Shown in pieces: positions 1-7,172 of a stretch of DNA of 32,098 nt (its first letter is position 1; every line of letters begins with the position of its first letter). The translations under genes were made by a program, and so were the position numbers. The notes under the pieces were generated by a model. That model ran no database searches and had not been told where the DNA came from. It saw only the letters and a list, made by a program, of their open reading frames with translations. The stretch is from DAINRZ01 sp964634885 (GTDB lineage Bacteria > Bacteroidota > Ignavibacteria > Kapaibacteriales > UBA2268), in NCBI GenBank assembly GCA_964634885.1, contig CAZWLN010000054.1, positions 1 through 32,098 of the forward strand, in the 5' to 3' direction.

Positions 1-26
1 ACTTGTCTGTGAAGACGCGAACCTGA

Positions 27-86
27 ACAAGGGGCTGTTGTCCTTTGTTCACCCCACCGTAACAACGGGCTTCAGCCCATTGTCCA
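27..86 (+). repeat. Two short imperfect palindromes before T9SS gene 1
   Basis: Two hairpin-forming units lie here. Unit 27-53 pairs GAACAAGGG with CCTTTGTTC. Unit 60-86 has the core ACAACGGGCT-TC-AGCCCATTGT, followed by CCACA. They belong to a family of about ten units in the first 2.35 kb with rough consensus CAAxGGGC-loop-GCCCxTTGTCCACA, all in one orientation. Confidence 0.8.
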
Positions 87-121
87 CAAAAAGTTTTGTT
101 TAACAAAAGAAAGAAGAAGCT

Positions 122-880
122 ATGAAGAAGTTGTTAGTGTTTTTGGTTTTCTTACTCGCGGCGGGCGCAGCCGAAGCCTACACGCCGCCCGACAGTTGTT
201 TGAAGATGATCTGTCCCAATGATTACGACATAATCACAGATACCGGCAGCGATAACCGCGATTCAATAAAAGTTGATTCATGTATAGGATCGCCCACTTA
301 TGGAAAACAGTTCACAAAAAGATATTTCCTATTGATGTTTAATCAATATCCATTTGAAAACGTAATTGCCCGCAACGAAGTGAAAAGAGTCGCCGACCTG
401 CGCAACGATATTCCGGGCATGAAAGAACAATTTCAGGAACTGGAACAGGAACTGGGCACAATATATTTTAAAAGGGATACTTATGATTCCAATAACCCGG
501 ATTCGATTTATCTTATAAATAAATATGTGTATATTTATTTTGACAACTATCAGGATATCGATTATATTTTATCACGTTTCCCTGAAAAGATTGATACTTT
601 AGTTAGAATACATTGTATGGCAAGATATTTGATCCTTTTGGGAATTGATGAAGACAATATCGATGGCGGCGTAGTAATCTACCCCAACCCTGTTACGAAC
701 ACGCTTACGATTGAAACCAACGAACCATTATCGGGTGGAAGAATACAGATATACTCAATAAACGGGCAAAAGCTGCTCGACGCCGATTACACGAAAACGA
801 TAGACGTTTCTTTTCTTCCACCGGGCAGCTATTACCTGAAATATAATAACCGTACATATAAGTTTACAAAAGTACGATAG
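122..880 (+). CDS. Secreted T9SS type A sorting-domain protein, copy 1
   Basis: The 252-residue protein starts with a clear signal peptide (K-K, then a Leu/Val/Phe-rich core, cleavage likely after A-E-A at residue 19). The middle (about 20-175) matches no domain I recognise; it has Cys26, Cys31, Cys54 and Cys165 and a Glu/Gln-rich, possibly coiled segment near 97-112. Residues about 180-252 form a T9SS type A sorting domain: Y-P-N-P-V near the start, a beta-rich body, L-P-P-G-S-Y-Y-L, and the end F-T-K-V-R. Known biology of this domain predicts export through the outer membrane and surface attachment or release. It is a tandem paralogue of the gene at 1443-2201, with 25 amino-acid differences, all between residues 70 and 166. 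An AGAAGAAG-type purine tract precedes the ATG. Function unknown. Confidence 0.93.
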   Translation: MKKLLVFLVFLLAAGAAEAYTPPDSCLKMICPNDYDIITDTGSDNRDSIKVDSCIGSPTYGKQFTKRYFLLMFNQYPFENVIARNEVKRVADLRNDIPGMKEQFQELEQELGTIYFKRDTYDSNNPDSIYLINKYVYIYFDNYQDIDYILSRFPEKIDTLVRIHCMARYLILLGIDEDNIDGGVVIYPNPVTNTLTIETNEPLSGGRIQIYSINGQKLLDADYTKTIDVSFLPPGSYYLKYNNRTYKFTKVR

Positions 881-890
881 CTATGGGCCT

Positions 891-1030
891 TCGTAGCAAT
901 GGGATGTAGCCCCTTGTCCACACATCATAAACTCCATGCAGCCGCGAAATTGAACAAGAGGCAGTTGCCCCTTGTCCACACTGTCGCAGCAATGAGCCTC
1001 TGTAACAAGTGCCTTCATCCCATGGTCCAA
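891..1030 (+). repeat. Cluster of short imperfect palindromes after T9SS gene 1
   Basis: Units begin near 891 (GCAATGGG-ATGT-AGCCCCTTG), 952 (ACAAGAGGCA-GT-TGCCCCTTGT, one mismatch), and 983-1030 (two degenerate or overlapping units). The first two end in TGTCCACA. They are in the same orientation as the units upstream of the gene. Confidence 0.75.
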
Positions 1031-1301
1031 AATACAGAATTTTTTTCCAATCTATCTCCCTGTAAATAAAGGGATTAGCCGGACACCAAAAAATATTTTA
1101 AAATTTTCTGTTTTTTTTGTAACATTTTTACGATATATGTGTTTATAGATAGTATGAGAATGACAATTTTATAAAATTGCCGAAAGAAGTTTAGCAAAAA
1201 AGGAAAGTAAAAGCCGGGCGGGCGGAAATAACTAAGTATAATTGTATTATTTTATGATTAATGATGAGGCTAGCCTGGAAAGAAAAAACGAACAACGCCA
1301 C

Positions 1302-1407
1302 AGGAACAAGAGGCGGTTGCCACTTGTCTGTGAAGACGCGAACCTGAACAAGGGGCTGTTGTCCTTTGTTCACCCCACCGTAACAACGGGCTTCAGCCCA
1401 TTGTCCA
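1302..1407 (+). repeat. Cluster of short imperfect palindromes before T9SS gene 2
   Basis: Three units lie near 1302-1326, 1348-1374 and 1381-1407. The last two are identical copies of the units at 27-53 and 60-86. The first (ACAAGAGGCG...GCCACTTGT) extends the pattern leftward beyond what is visible for copy 1. Confidence 0.78.
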
Positions 1408-2296
1408 CAAAAAGTTTTGTTTAACAAAAGAAAGAAGAAGCTATGAAGAAGTTGTTAGTGTTTTTGGTTTTCTTACTCGCGGCGGGCGCAGCCGAAGCCT
1501 ACACGCCGCCCGACAGTTGTTTGAAGATGATCTGTCCCAATGATTACGACATAATCACAGATACCGGCAGCGATAACCGCGATTCAATAAAAGTTGATTC
1601 ATGTATAGGATCGCCCACTTATGGAAAACAGTTCACAAAAAGGTATTTCGAGCTACATCTAACACAATATCCATTTGTAAGCGTCATTGCCCCCAATGAA
1701 GTAAAAAGAGTCGCCGACCTGCGTAATGATATTGCCGACTTGAAGCAGCAGTTTCAGGAACTGGAACAGGAACTGGGCACAATTTATTTCAAAAGGAATA
1801 AACGCGATTCAAATAAACCGGATTCGACCTACCTGATTAACAGTGTTGTTTTTATCTATTTTGACAGCTATCAGGATATCAATTATATTTTATCACGTTT
1901 CCCTGAAAAGATTGATTCTTTAGATCGAATTTACTGTACTGCAAGATATTTGATCCTTTTGGGGATTGATGAAGACAATATCGATGGCGGCGTAGTAATC
2001 TACCCCAACCCTGTTACGAACACGCTTACGATTGAAACCAACGAACCATTATCGGGTGGAAGAATACAGATATACTCAATAAACGGGCAAAAGCTGCTCG
2101 ACGCCGATTACACGAAAACGATAGACGTTTCTTTTCTTCCACCGGGCAGCTATTACCTGAAATATAATAACCGTACATATAAGTTTACAAAAGTACGATA
2201 GCTATGGGCCTTCGTAGCAATGGGATGTAGCCCCTTGTCCACACATCATAAACTCCATGCAGCCGCGAAATTGAACAAGAGGCAGTTGCCCCTTGT
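1322..2296 (+). repeat. Direct repeat unit 2 (right copy)
   Basis: Second copy of the unit described for 1-975. Identity is complete over 1322-1642 and 1965-2296. The gene-internal block 1643-1964 differs at many synonymous and non-synonymous sites. Similarity fades after 2296, where the flanking palindromes differ from those after copy 1. Confidence 0.95.
1443..2201 (+). CDS. Secreted T9SS type A sorting-domain protein, copy 2
   Basis: Also 252 residues, with the same signal peptide, cysteine positions and T9SS sorting domain as copy 1. Residues 1-69 and 167-252 are identical between copies. The block 70-166 has 25 amino-acid replacements and a similar number of silent changes, with no length change. 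Silent changes confined to the same block mean the pattern is not only protein-level selection. Homogenised ends (gene conversion) or exchange of the central block fits better. The protein is predicted to be surface-exposed or released; its role is unknown. The start is the ATG shared with copy 1 after a purine-rich tract. Confidence 0.93.
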   Translation: MKKLLVFLVFLLAAGAAEAYTPPDSCLKMICPNDYDIITDTGSDNRDSIKVDSCIGSPTYGKQFTKRYFELHLTQYPFVSVIAPNEVKRVADLRNDIADLKQQFQELEQELGTIYFKRNKRDSNKPDSTYLINSVVFIYFDSYQDINYILSRFPEKIDSLDRIYCTARYLILLGIDEDNIDGGVVIYPNPVTNTLTIETNEPLSGGRIQIYSINGQKLLDADYTKTIDVSFLPPGSYYLKYNNRTYKFTKVR

Positions 2297-2347
2297 TCAC
2301 ACTATCGCAGCAACAGGCCGTAGCAATGGCCTTCAGCCCATTGTTCA
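2212..2347 (+). repeat. Palindrome cluster after T9SS gene 2
   Basis: Units near 2212 and 2273 repeat those after copy 1. A further unit at about 2320-2347 reads GCAATGGCC-TTC-AGCCCATTGTTC. With these, about ten units of the family occur within 2.35 kb. The rest of 2202-2388 shows no gene. Confidence 0.75.
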
Positions 2348-2388
2348 GAATACTATCCTTTCCAGCAAACTTCCTGAAAAAAAAATAC

Positions 2389-3120
2389 TTACTTTTTCTT
2401 TACTTTATCTTTCCTGAAACGTTCCTTGTTTTCTTTTGTCATCTTCTCCGTTGCATACTGGAAGATGAGGCGGGGAGCCGTGTTCTTCCACTTAAGAAGG
2501 AAGTCCTCGGTCTGTTCCGGCTGTTTCTTCCAGCATTCGCGAAGGAACCAGCCCAGGCCTTGGTGAACCACCCTCTCCGGATCCATCATCATCGGGGTGA
2601 TGAACTCAAAGAATGGACTGTAATCATTGGTTTCCTTAAGCAGCTTCAGCATACTGACAGGTACGGCCCGACGTTTCCATTTTGACTCTGCCGACCGCCA
2701 GGGAGCCAGGTCTTCGTATGTAATATGCTTCTTCAAAAGCAGCAACGACATTATCTCGCCACAGAGGTAATCTGTATGGGCCCAGTTACGGACATAGCTG
2801 TCGAGCCACAGGGAAGGGACTTCCAGAGTGTTTTTACCGAACTGCTTTTTGTAATGGAGCAGAACCAGGATTGACAAGGTTCCTTCTTCGTACATGCCGC
2901 TTGAGAACAGCTCGTTGCAGAGGTTTACCGCTTCCTCCATCGTCATGGCGCTGCAGTTCTTTTCGAGGAACTCATCTTTGAATTTGAAGTAGATTTCCTG
3001 TGGTACTCCATAGGCATCATAGCCTTCTTTGAAGTAATATGAATACTTCTTTACGAGGTCTGCATTGGCGTTCTCTTTCATGAATTTCCTGATCTCACCG
3101 ATCAATGGTTTAATATCCAT
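2389..3120 (-). CDS. DNA alkylation repair protein, AlkD-like HEAT-repeat family
   Basis: The 243-residue all-helical protein fits the length of AlkD-like DNA glycosylases, which remove bulky or cationic alkylated bases such as 3- and 7-methylpurines. Family hallmarks are visible: N-W-A-H-T-D near residue 112, then W-R-S-A-E-S-K-W-K-R-R-A-V-P-V-S near 142-157, and the helix H-Q-G-L-G-W-F-L-R-E-C-W near 188-199. The C-terminus is Lys-rich (K-D-K-V-K-K-K). AAAGGA upstream of the ATG supports this start. It ends just after the palindrome region and is co-directional with the lipoprotein gene 21 bases upstream, but a functional link is unlikely. Substrate range cannot be read from the sequence. 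Confidence 0.85.
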   Translation of the reverse strand: MDIKPLIGEIRKFMKENANADLVKKYSYYFKEGYDAYGVPQEIYFKFKDEFLEKNCSAMTMEEAVNLCNELFSSGMYEEGTLSILVLLHYKKQFGKNTLEVPSLWLDSYVRNWAHTDYLCGEIMSLLLLKKHITYEDLAPWRSAESKWKRRAVPVSMLKLLKETNDYSPFFEFITPMMMDPERVVHQGLGWFLRECWKKQPEQTEDFLLKWKNTAPRLIFQYATEKMTKENKERFRKDKVKKK

Positions 3121-3141
3121 TTGATTTTCCTTTTATATCTA

Positions 3142-3768
3142 TTAGTATTTAATTGAAAAGTCAACAAGTTCGTACCGGAAAGAAAGATATGACGTCGAAT
3201 CGCTGTTGTAGCGGAAGTACTCATATTTTATCCAGCCGAAGCCGGGACAGAAATAATTATACTCTTTGCTTGAAGGGACATCGCTGTCTTTGTAACGGAT
3301 AGCTTCATATTTAATACACATGAAGCTGCCGGCAGGGACAATGACCTCACCGGAAAGGGACAGGACGGTGTAAACAGTTTTGTCTCCGTCTTCTTTAGTG
3401 TATTCTTCACCCTGGCTGACGGGATATTTAAGCCATTGCTCATCGACCCAGGAGTCACCGTCTTTCTCCAGCTTGTGCAGCCAGTTGTCGAAGTAGCCAT
3501 ACACGAGTGTATCTGTGTCGGCAGTTAGAATCCTGACGTACTTGTTGCCGTTGTAGGTAATGGTGTCGATGGCGGTAAGAGTGTCGTTTTCCGTGCTTTT
3601 GACTGAACCGTCTTTGTTGAACGTAGTTTTCTCCATTACCCACCTGCTGCCGACTGTCATTGGCCAGAGGTCTTTTACACTGTTGGTGGGGGAATTGGAG
3701 TTGTCGTCGCTGCAGGAGAGTAATACAGTACTAATAAGAACGAGCAGAAAAACACTGATACTTTTCAT
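3142..3768 (-). CDS. Predicted lipoprotein of unknown function
   Basis: The 208-residue protein starts with M-K-S-I-S and a hydrophobic stretch ending in a lipobox (V-L-L-S-C, Cys at residue 19), followed by S-D-D-N, so it is probably an acylated membrane lipoprotein. The mature part begins with a Ser/Asn-rich tether and then W-P-M-T-V-G-S-R-W-V, an opening often seen in Bacteroidota/Ignavibacteria lipoproteins. The rest is beta-rich with many Tyr, Asp and Lys residues and no catalytic motif that I can name. Cys149 and Cys172 could pair. It sits between the AlkD-like gene and a membrane protein gene on the same strand; an operon is possible but not shown. Confidence 0.8.
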   Translation of the reverse strand: MKSISVFLLVLISTVLLSCSDDNSNSPTNSVKDLWPMTVGSRWVMEKTTFNKDGSVKSTENDTLTAIDTITYNGNKYVRILTADTDTLVYGYFDNWLHKLEKDGDSWVDEQWLKYPVSQGEEYTKEDGDKTVYTVLSLSGEVIVPAGSFMCIKYEAIRYKDSDVPSSKEYNYFCPGFGWIKYEYFRYNSDSTSYLSFRYELVDFSIKY

Positions 3769-3804
3769 AACACAACATCACTAATTATTATTTAAAAAAG
3801 TATT

Positions 3805-4908
3805 TTATTTTAATTTACGAAAAAGTATTAACCTTTTCAATTTCATTTTCATTTGTTCAGTACCGTTTTTTTTGATGAATGCACCCGTCAGCATTAATAA
3901 GTAGGGTATTAAACTCCCAATTATTAAAAAGTATCCGGGAGTTGGATAGTAATGTGATTTACTGTAATCAAATATCCTGAAAAAAGAAAAAAATGGAGCA
4001 AAGAAGATAATACTGCCCTCGTCAAAATTTTCATAGTCTGCTCCTGGAAAGGGCAGGTAGTAGTATAAATACAAAGAAAGACCTATTATCGTTATCGACA
4101 AGTATGAAAAAAGAACAGTAGTAATACTCCAATTACCAACTTCATCCTTATGGCGGAGAAAAGGATTATAAAAGCTGATAGTTTCAATCAATGAATTGGA
4201 AATCTTGTTGTTGTAAGTAATATATCCAAGTGTAGAATAAAAATATATTGTAACAGCGATTCCGGGTAAAAAGCCGATCATACCCATCATTTGGGTAAAA
4301 ATTGCATCAACCAACAACAAAGCAATTATAAGAAAAATATGAACAAAAAATACAAATAAATTAGTTCTGATTATTACAAATAGCGTCTTACGGTCGAAAA
4401 CACAGATGAAATCGAAGATTCTGGTGATAAGGCTGTGTTTTTCTTTGTCTGCAATATATTTTTTTTTGACGGAGGCTCCAATGAGCATCAGGCCGTAAGT
4501 AACAAATGTAATAATTGTGTAGAGGCAATATGAATATCCATGATTGACAGCCTTCAAGATTATTTGCCAGGGCGCATAATAAATGTTAATAAATGTATCA
4601 ACGGAGTTGGAATTGTATGAAGGAATGACACAGGTATAGAGAAAGATCAGAAGCAGACCTAATGCCGGGACAGAAATATACAATAAATAGATATACCCTG
4701 GCTTCTCTGCATATCTTTCGCTAAAAAGACTTGTGCCGACAAGGAAATAGAAAAGCAGGTTAATTGGAATGAATACCAGGGGGGCGTATTCTCCGATCGT
4801 TGATAGTAGAGCAAAGCAAAAAAGTGAAAAAATTATGTAAAAGGAATGATAAAGCAAAGCTTTAAAATTTACCTCAATAACATCATTGCGCAGCTTTTTA
4901 GGATTCAT
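3805..4908 (-). CDS. Multi-pass membrane protein with internal duplication, unknown function
   Basis: This 367-residue protein has about eight hydrophobic segments (roughly 18-37, 40-60, 72-96, 124-146, 183-204, 211-233, 261-285 and 325-345) and short charged loops. Y-G-L-M-L-I-G-A-S-V-K-K-K at 138-150 resembles Y-L-L-M-L-T-G-A-F-I-K-K-N at 336-348. Each is preceded by a loop with an A-P-[W/F] motif and followed by a basic tail, so the protein may be two repeats of about 198 residues. I do not recognise a family. Coding sequence is AT-rich compared with neighbours, which could mean recent acquisition or just membrane composition. The start is the first ATG after an AT-rich spacer. Confidence 0.75.
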   Translation of the reverse strand: MNPKKLRNDVIEVNFKALLYHSFYIIFSLFCFALLSTIGEYAPLVFIPINLLFYFLVGTSLFSERYAEKPGYIYLLYISVPALGLLLIFLYTCVIPSYNSNSVDTFINIYYAPWQIILKAVNHGYSYCLYTIITFVTYGLMLIGASVKKKYIADKEKHSLITRIFDFICVFDRKTLFVIIRTNLFVFFVHIFLIIALLLVDAIFTQMMGMIGFLPGIAVTIYFYSTLGYITYNNKISNSLIETISFYNPFLRHKDEVGNWSITTVLFSYLSITIIGLSLYLYYYLPFPGADYENFDEGSIIFFAPFFSFFRIFDYSKSHYYPTPGYFLIIGSLIPYLLMLTGAFIKKNGTEQMKMKLKRLILFRKLK

Positions 4909-5027
4909 TTTAAACCTGTGATAATTTGCAATTTAATATTATATCAAAACGAATTCTAATCTCTGATATTATAGTAAATACAAATGTCTGTAAGAAAATC
5001 TACTGAGCTGACATTTTTTCTGTTTAA

Positions 5028-5576
5028 TTATATACCAATCTCCTCAGTTTTCATTACCTTTGTGTAGAAGTAGTTCATGGCGGCAAGGAAGGAGTTGTGA
5101 ACTTCTCCGGCAGCTATCTTTTCTCCGTGTATCTCAAGGCTTTTCGTGGCGCAGGCGTCGCCGGCAAGTATAATTTCGAAGCCGAAGTCTTTAGCTGCCC
5201 TTACGGTGGAATCGACACAAACGTGTGTCATCATGCCGCAGACAACCAGGTTATTAATCTCCATTGCCTTAAGCTCATCGAGGAGGTCCGTTTCTCGGAA
5301 GCTGTTCGGGAAGTGTTTGGTGACGATGGGTTCGCCTTCGACAGGCCTGACCGTGTCATGTATCTCTGCACCTTTTGAGCCGGGCAGGAAGAAAGTTGAC
5401 CCCGGCCTGATGGAAATATGCTTCACATGTATTACCGGGAGGGATGCAGTCCTGAAACGGTTCAGCAGCAGGGCGGCATTGCGTGCGGCTTCTTCGGCGC
5501 CGGGAAGCGGATTGGCGCCGCCCTCGAAGTAGTCGTTCTGAAGATCGATTATCAATAATGCCTGATTCATTTTCAT
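5028..5576 (-). CDS. Isochorismatase-fold cysteine hydrolase
   Basis: The 182-residue protein belongs to the isochorismatase/nicotinamidase-like family. Starting at the Met of M-K-M-N-Q-A-L-L-I-I-D, the expected catalytic triad is present: Asp11 in I-I-D-L-Q-N-D, Lys87 in T-K-H-F-P-N-S-F, and Cys120 in C-G-M-M-T-H-V-C-V-D-S-T. The motif around Cys120 is typical of family members hydrolysing amide or ester bonds of small molecules. The substrate is not determinable here. The frame is open further upstream to 5693, but those 39 residues do not match the family, and AGG lies just before the chosen ATG; the Met two codons later is equally possible. The upstream gap to 5787 is a divergent promoter region. 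Confidence 0.88.
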   Translation of the reverse strand: MKMNQALLIIDLQNDYFEGGANPLPGAEEAARNAALLLNRFRTASLPVIHVKHISIRPGSTFFLPGSKGAEIHDTVRPVEGEPIVTKHFPNSFRETDLLDELKAMEINNLVVCGMMTHVCVDSTVRAAKDFGFEIILAGDACATKSLEIHGEKIAAGEVHNSFLAAMNYFYTKVMKTEEIGI

Positions 5577-5786
5577 TGTACCTATTTTGTTATAAATAAA
5601 AATATTATTGACTGTTATTCCGGATTTTGAGTCTATTCTCACTACAGAACTTATCTGAATAGCTATAAGTAAAAATTTGTTCGGATGAATCATAGCTCAT
5701 TGATTGTGATGAAAATACAGAATACTTAACCGGTTATTATTTAAAAGAATTTTCTGAAATATTCGACATAATAAATAAATTTATTG

Positions 5787-6035
5787 ATGACTAAATGGAG
5801 TGTTATTATATCTAGATTAAGAAAACTAGAGAAACTGAATAAACTGAAGAAAGACTATCTTTTGCAATATCCTGAGGACACTTTCATCGAGGATATTGAA
5901 TGGCGTGTGGATTATTTCCTTGAAGATATTATAATTCTTTTACAGAAACGTAACGGTCGGCGTCTCGAAGAAGTAGTGTCTTCAGAATTTTTTGGTATGG
6001 AACTACGATATGTTGACTCTTCCGGTTCTATTTAA
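5787..6035 (+). CDS. Small hydrophilic protein, unknown (unit A of a possible duplication)
   Basis: An 82-residue ORF starts at ATG after an AT-rich region with no strong ribosome site; a TTG one codon earlier is less likely. The product is highly charged: a basic N-terminal helix (residues about 8-22, rich in Lys/Arg/Leu), an acidic middle (E-D-T-F-I-E-D-I-E) and an aromatic/Leu-rich helix. No named family is recognised. The N-terminus M-T-K-W and the sequence CGGCCTCCTATCG a few bases after the stop both recur at the next small ORF region (6197-6467), suggesting a duplicated unit. Size and charge resemble small toxin-antitoxin or immunity-type proteins, but no specific motif supports that. 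Confidence 0.55.
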   Translation: MTKWSVIISRLRKLEKLNKLKKDYLLQYPEDTFIEDIEWRVDYFLEDIIILLQKRNGRRLEEVVSSEFFGMELRYVDSSGSI

Positions 6036-6280
6036 TGTACCCGGCCTCCTATCGGTTGCAGCACTGTGCGGGCCTGGCGCGTGTCGTTCGCTGCTGTTCT
6101 TTTGATGGCTGCGTTAGCCTGCGGGCTGTTTCATTAAGAGTAGAATATTCAGTAATGTTAGATTTTAATAAATGAATTTATTCGATAGGAGTTGTTATGA
6201 CAAAATGGGATAAATATGACAAATTGTCTTAACTTTGTCTCCGAATTTTTGGGTGCAGATCATATTTCGAAAGGTTTGAA

Positions 6281-6454
6281 ATGAATTTGACTGAAGAAGA
6301 GAAAAAGAAAATTGCCGATGAGGTTAAGAAAGCTATTCCGGATATAAAAGACAATGAAATATTTATCGAAGATGAGATTCTCGGTACGCAATTATCTTTA
6401 CGTGTGCGATGGAATCTTGATAAATTGCATCTTGAGCCCACGGAGTCTGATTGA
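6281..6454 (+). CDS. Small acidic ORF, unknown; possible remnant of a duplicated gene
   Basis: A 57-codon ORF (M-N-L-T-E-E-E-K-K-K ... T-E-S-D) has plausible codon use and an AAAGG just upstream of its ATG. The same frame starts earlier at ATG 6197 (M-T-K-W-D-K-Y-D-K-L-S) but meets a TAA at 6230-6232. Reading through that stop would give an 85-residue product, close to the 82 residues of the ORF at 5787. Both units start M-T-K-W and are followed directly by CGGCCTCCTATCG. This is therefore either a separate small gene or a decayed paralogue. Protein similarity in the body is too weak to be sure by eye. Confidence 0.4.
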   Translation: MNLTEEEKKKIADEVKKAIPDIKDNEIFIEDEILGTQLSLRVRWNLDKLHLEPTESD

Positions 6455-6847
6455 CGGCCTCCTATCGTCTGCTTCGGGGAAGGGGCCTTGCGTCTCAACT
6501 CATTCGTAATTCGTAACTAAAAAACAACTCCGCACTCCTAACCTCTTAAGACGCAAGGCCTTGCGTCTCTACAACTCGTCATTCGTCATTCGTAATTAAG
6601 AATTGTCTACGCCGGTCTCGCTTTGCTCGGAATTGTGTGAGACAGGTCTGAGACCTGTCTCTACACCTGACAACATGGTCCTGCTGAGACTGGTTTCAAT
6701 TCTTGAGACGCAAACCTTGCGTCTCAACTCATTCGTAATTCGTAATTCATCATTCGTCATTCGTAATTGCCTCCGCCGGTCTCGCTTAGCGGAATGGTTT
6801 GAGACAGGTCTGAGACCTGTCTCTACTCCACACTCCTAACTCAAAAA
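6455..6847. repeat. Array of palindromes and ATTCGTAATT-type repeats downstream of nuoK
   Basis: No gene is supported here. About 2.3 copies of a unit of roughly 160 bases occur. Each full copy has a GAGACGCAAGG/CCTTGCGTCTC-type palindrome (6549-6568 perfect; 6705-6725 with a 3-base spacer), a stretch of ATTCGTAATTCGTCATT repeats, GCCGGTCTCGCTT, and the palindrome GAGACAGGTCT-G-AGACCTGTCTC (6639-6661 and 6801-6823, 162 bases apart). A partial copy begins near 6486. This looks like a MITE- or REP-like non-coding repeat family. Confidence 0.8.
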
Positions 6848-7159
6848 CTACCATTTCATGATATTGACTTCGTCAACATAGACTGTTTGTTTGTTCCTGA
6901 ACAGGGCAAGAATAATTGCCAGGCCTACAGCCACTTCGGCAGCGGCTACGGCCATTACGAAGAACACGAATAATTGTCCTGTCGCATCGCCCATGAAGGA
7001 CGAGAAAGACACGAGGGTAAGGTTGACTGAATTGAGCATTATCTCTACAGACATGAACACAATGATGGCATTCCTGCGGGTAAGTACGCCGACGATGCCG
7101 ATGGTGAACAGCAGAGCCGACAAAACCAGGTAATATTCGAGAGGGACATTTTCAAACAT
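6848..7159 (-). CDS. nuoK: NADH-quinone oxidoreductase subunit K
   Basis: The 103-residue protein matches NuoK in length (about 100) and layout: three transmembrane helices at about 8-25, 30-52 and 60-85. The conserved Glu is in helix 2 (M-S-V-E-I-M-L-N-S-V-N, Glu39) and a second membrane Glu is in helix 3 (A-A-A-E-V-A-V-G-L-A, Glu75). These residues belong to the proton-pumping path of complex I. AGGTG about 9 bases before the ATG supports this start. The gene follows nuoJ by 13 bases. No other nuo gene is nearby; the downstream side is a repeat array rather than nuoL. Confidence 0.95.
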   Translation of the reverse strand: MFENVPLEYYLVLSALLFTIGIVGVLTRRNAIIVFMSVEIMLNSVNLTLVSFSSFMGDATGQLFVFFVMAVAAAEVAVGLAIILALFRNKQTVYVDEVNIMKW

Positions 7160-7172
7160 AGCGTTACACCTG

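Larger units (their letters stand above)
1..975 (+). repeat. Direct repeat unit 1 (left copy, open to the left)
   Basis: This segment matches 1322-2296 at a constant offset of 1321 bases with no indels. Bases 1-321 and 644-975 are identical to the second copy by eye; bases 322-643 are heavily substituted. The unit carries one complete T9SS-sorted protein gene with its leader and trailing palindromes. Because the match already exists at base 1, the true left boundary lies outside the window, and more copies may exist there. Confidence 0.95.
881..1442. other. Intergenic stretch between the two T9SS genes
   Basis: No convincing gene is present. The first 140 bases carry palindromic repeats. The centre (about 1050-1300) is AT-rich and unique to this copy; it includes the perfect inverted repeat CAATTTT-AT-AAAATTG at 1164-1179. 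The last 140 bases again carry palindromic repeats and the leader shared by both gene copies (1322-1442). A 60-codon ORF (1242-1424) runs through the palindromes and is probably not a gene. A promoter for copy 2 probably lies in the AT-rich centre, but no clear Bacteroidota-type -33/-7 pair with correct spacing was found. Confidence 0.6.

Noticed and set aside
1242..1424. 60-codon ORF between the T9SS genes
   Set aside because: It runs through several palindromic repeats and its product is low in any recognisable feature; the opposite strand is also open. Both are most simply by-products of the repeats.
1..2350. Regularly repeated palindromes as a CRISPR array or a diversity-generating retroelement with the variable gene centre
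   Set aside because: Spacing is irregular, repeats are degenerate, and no cas gene, reverse transcriptase or template/variable repeat with adenine-specific changes is present; substitutions in the centre are of all kinds.
2293..2685. 130-codon plus-strand ORF
   Set aside because: It mostly overlaps the AlkD-like gene on the other strand, whose family match is clear.
5577..5693. N-terminal extension of the isochorismatase-fold protein
   Set aside because: The 39 extra residues do not fit the family or a signal peptide, and the internal ATG has an AGG upstream and begins the conserved fold.
6229..6498. 89-codon minus-strand ORF over the small-ORF region
   Set aside because: Ser/Arg-rich translation with no plausible domain, running into the repeat array; the plus-strand small ORF is more credible.
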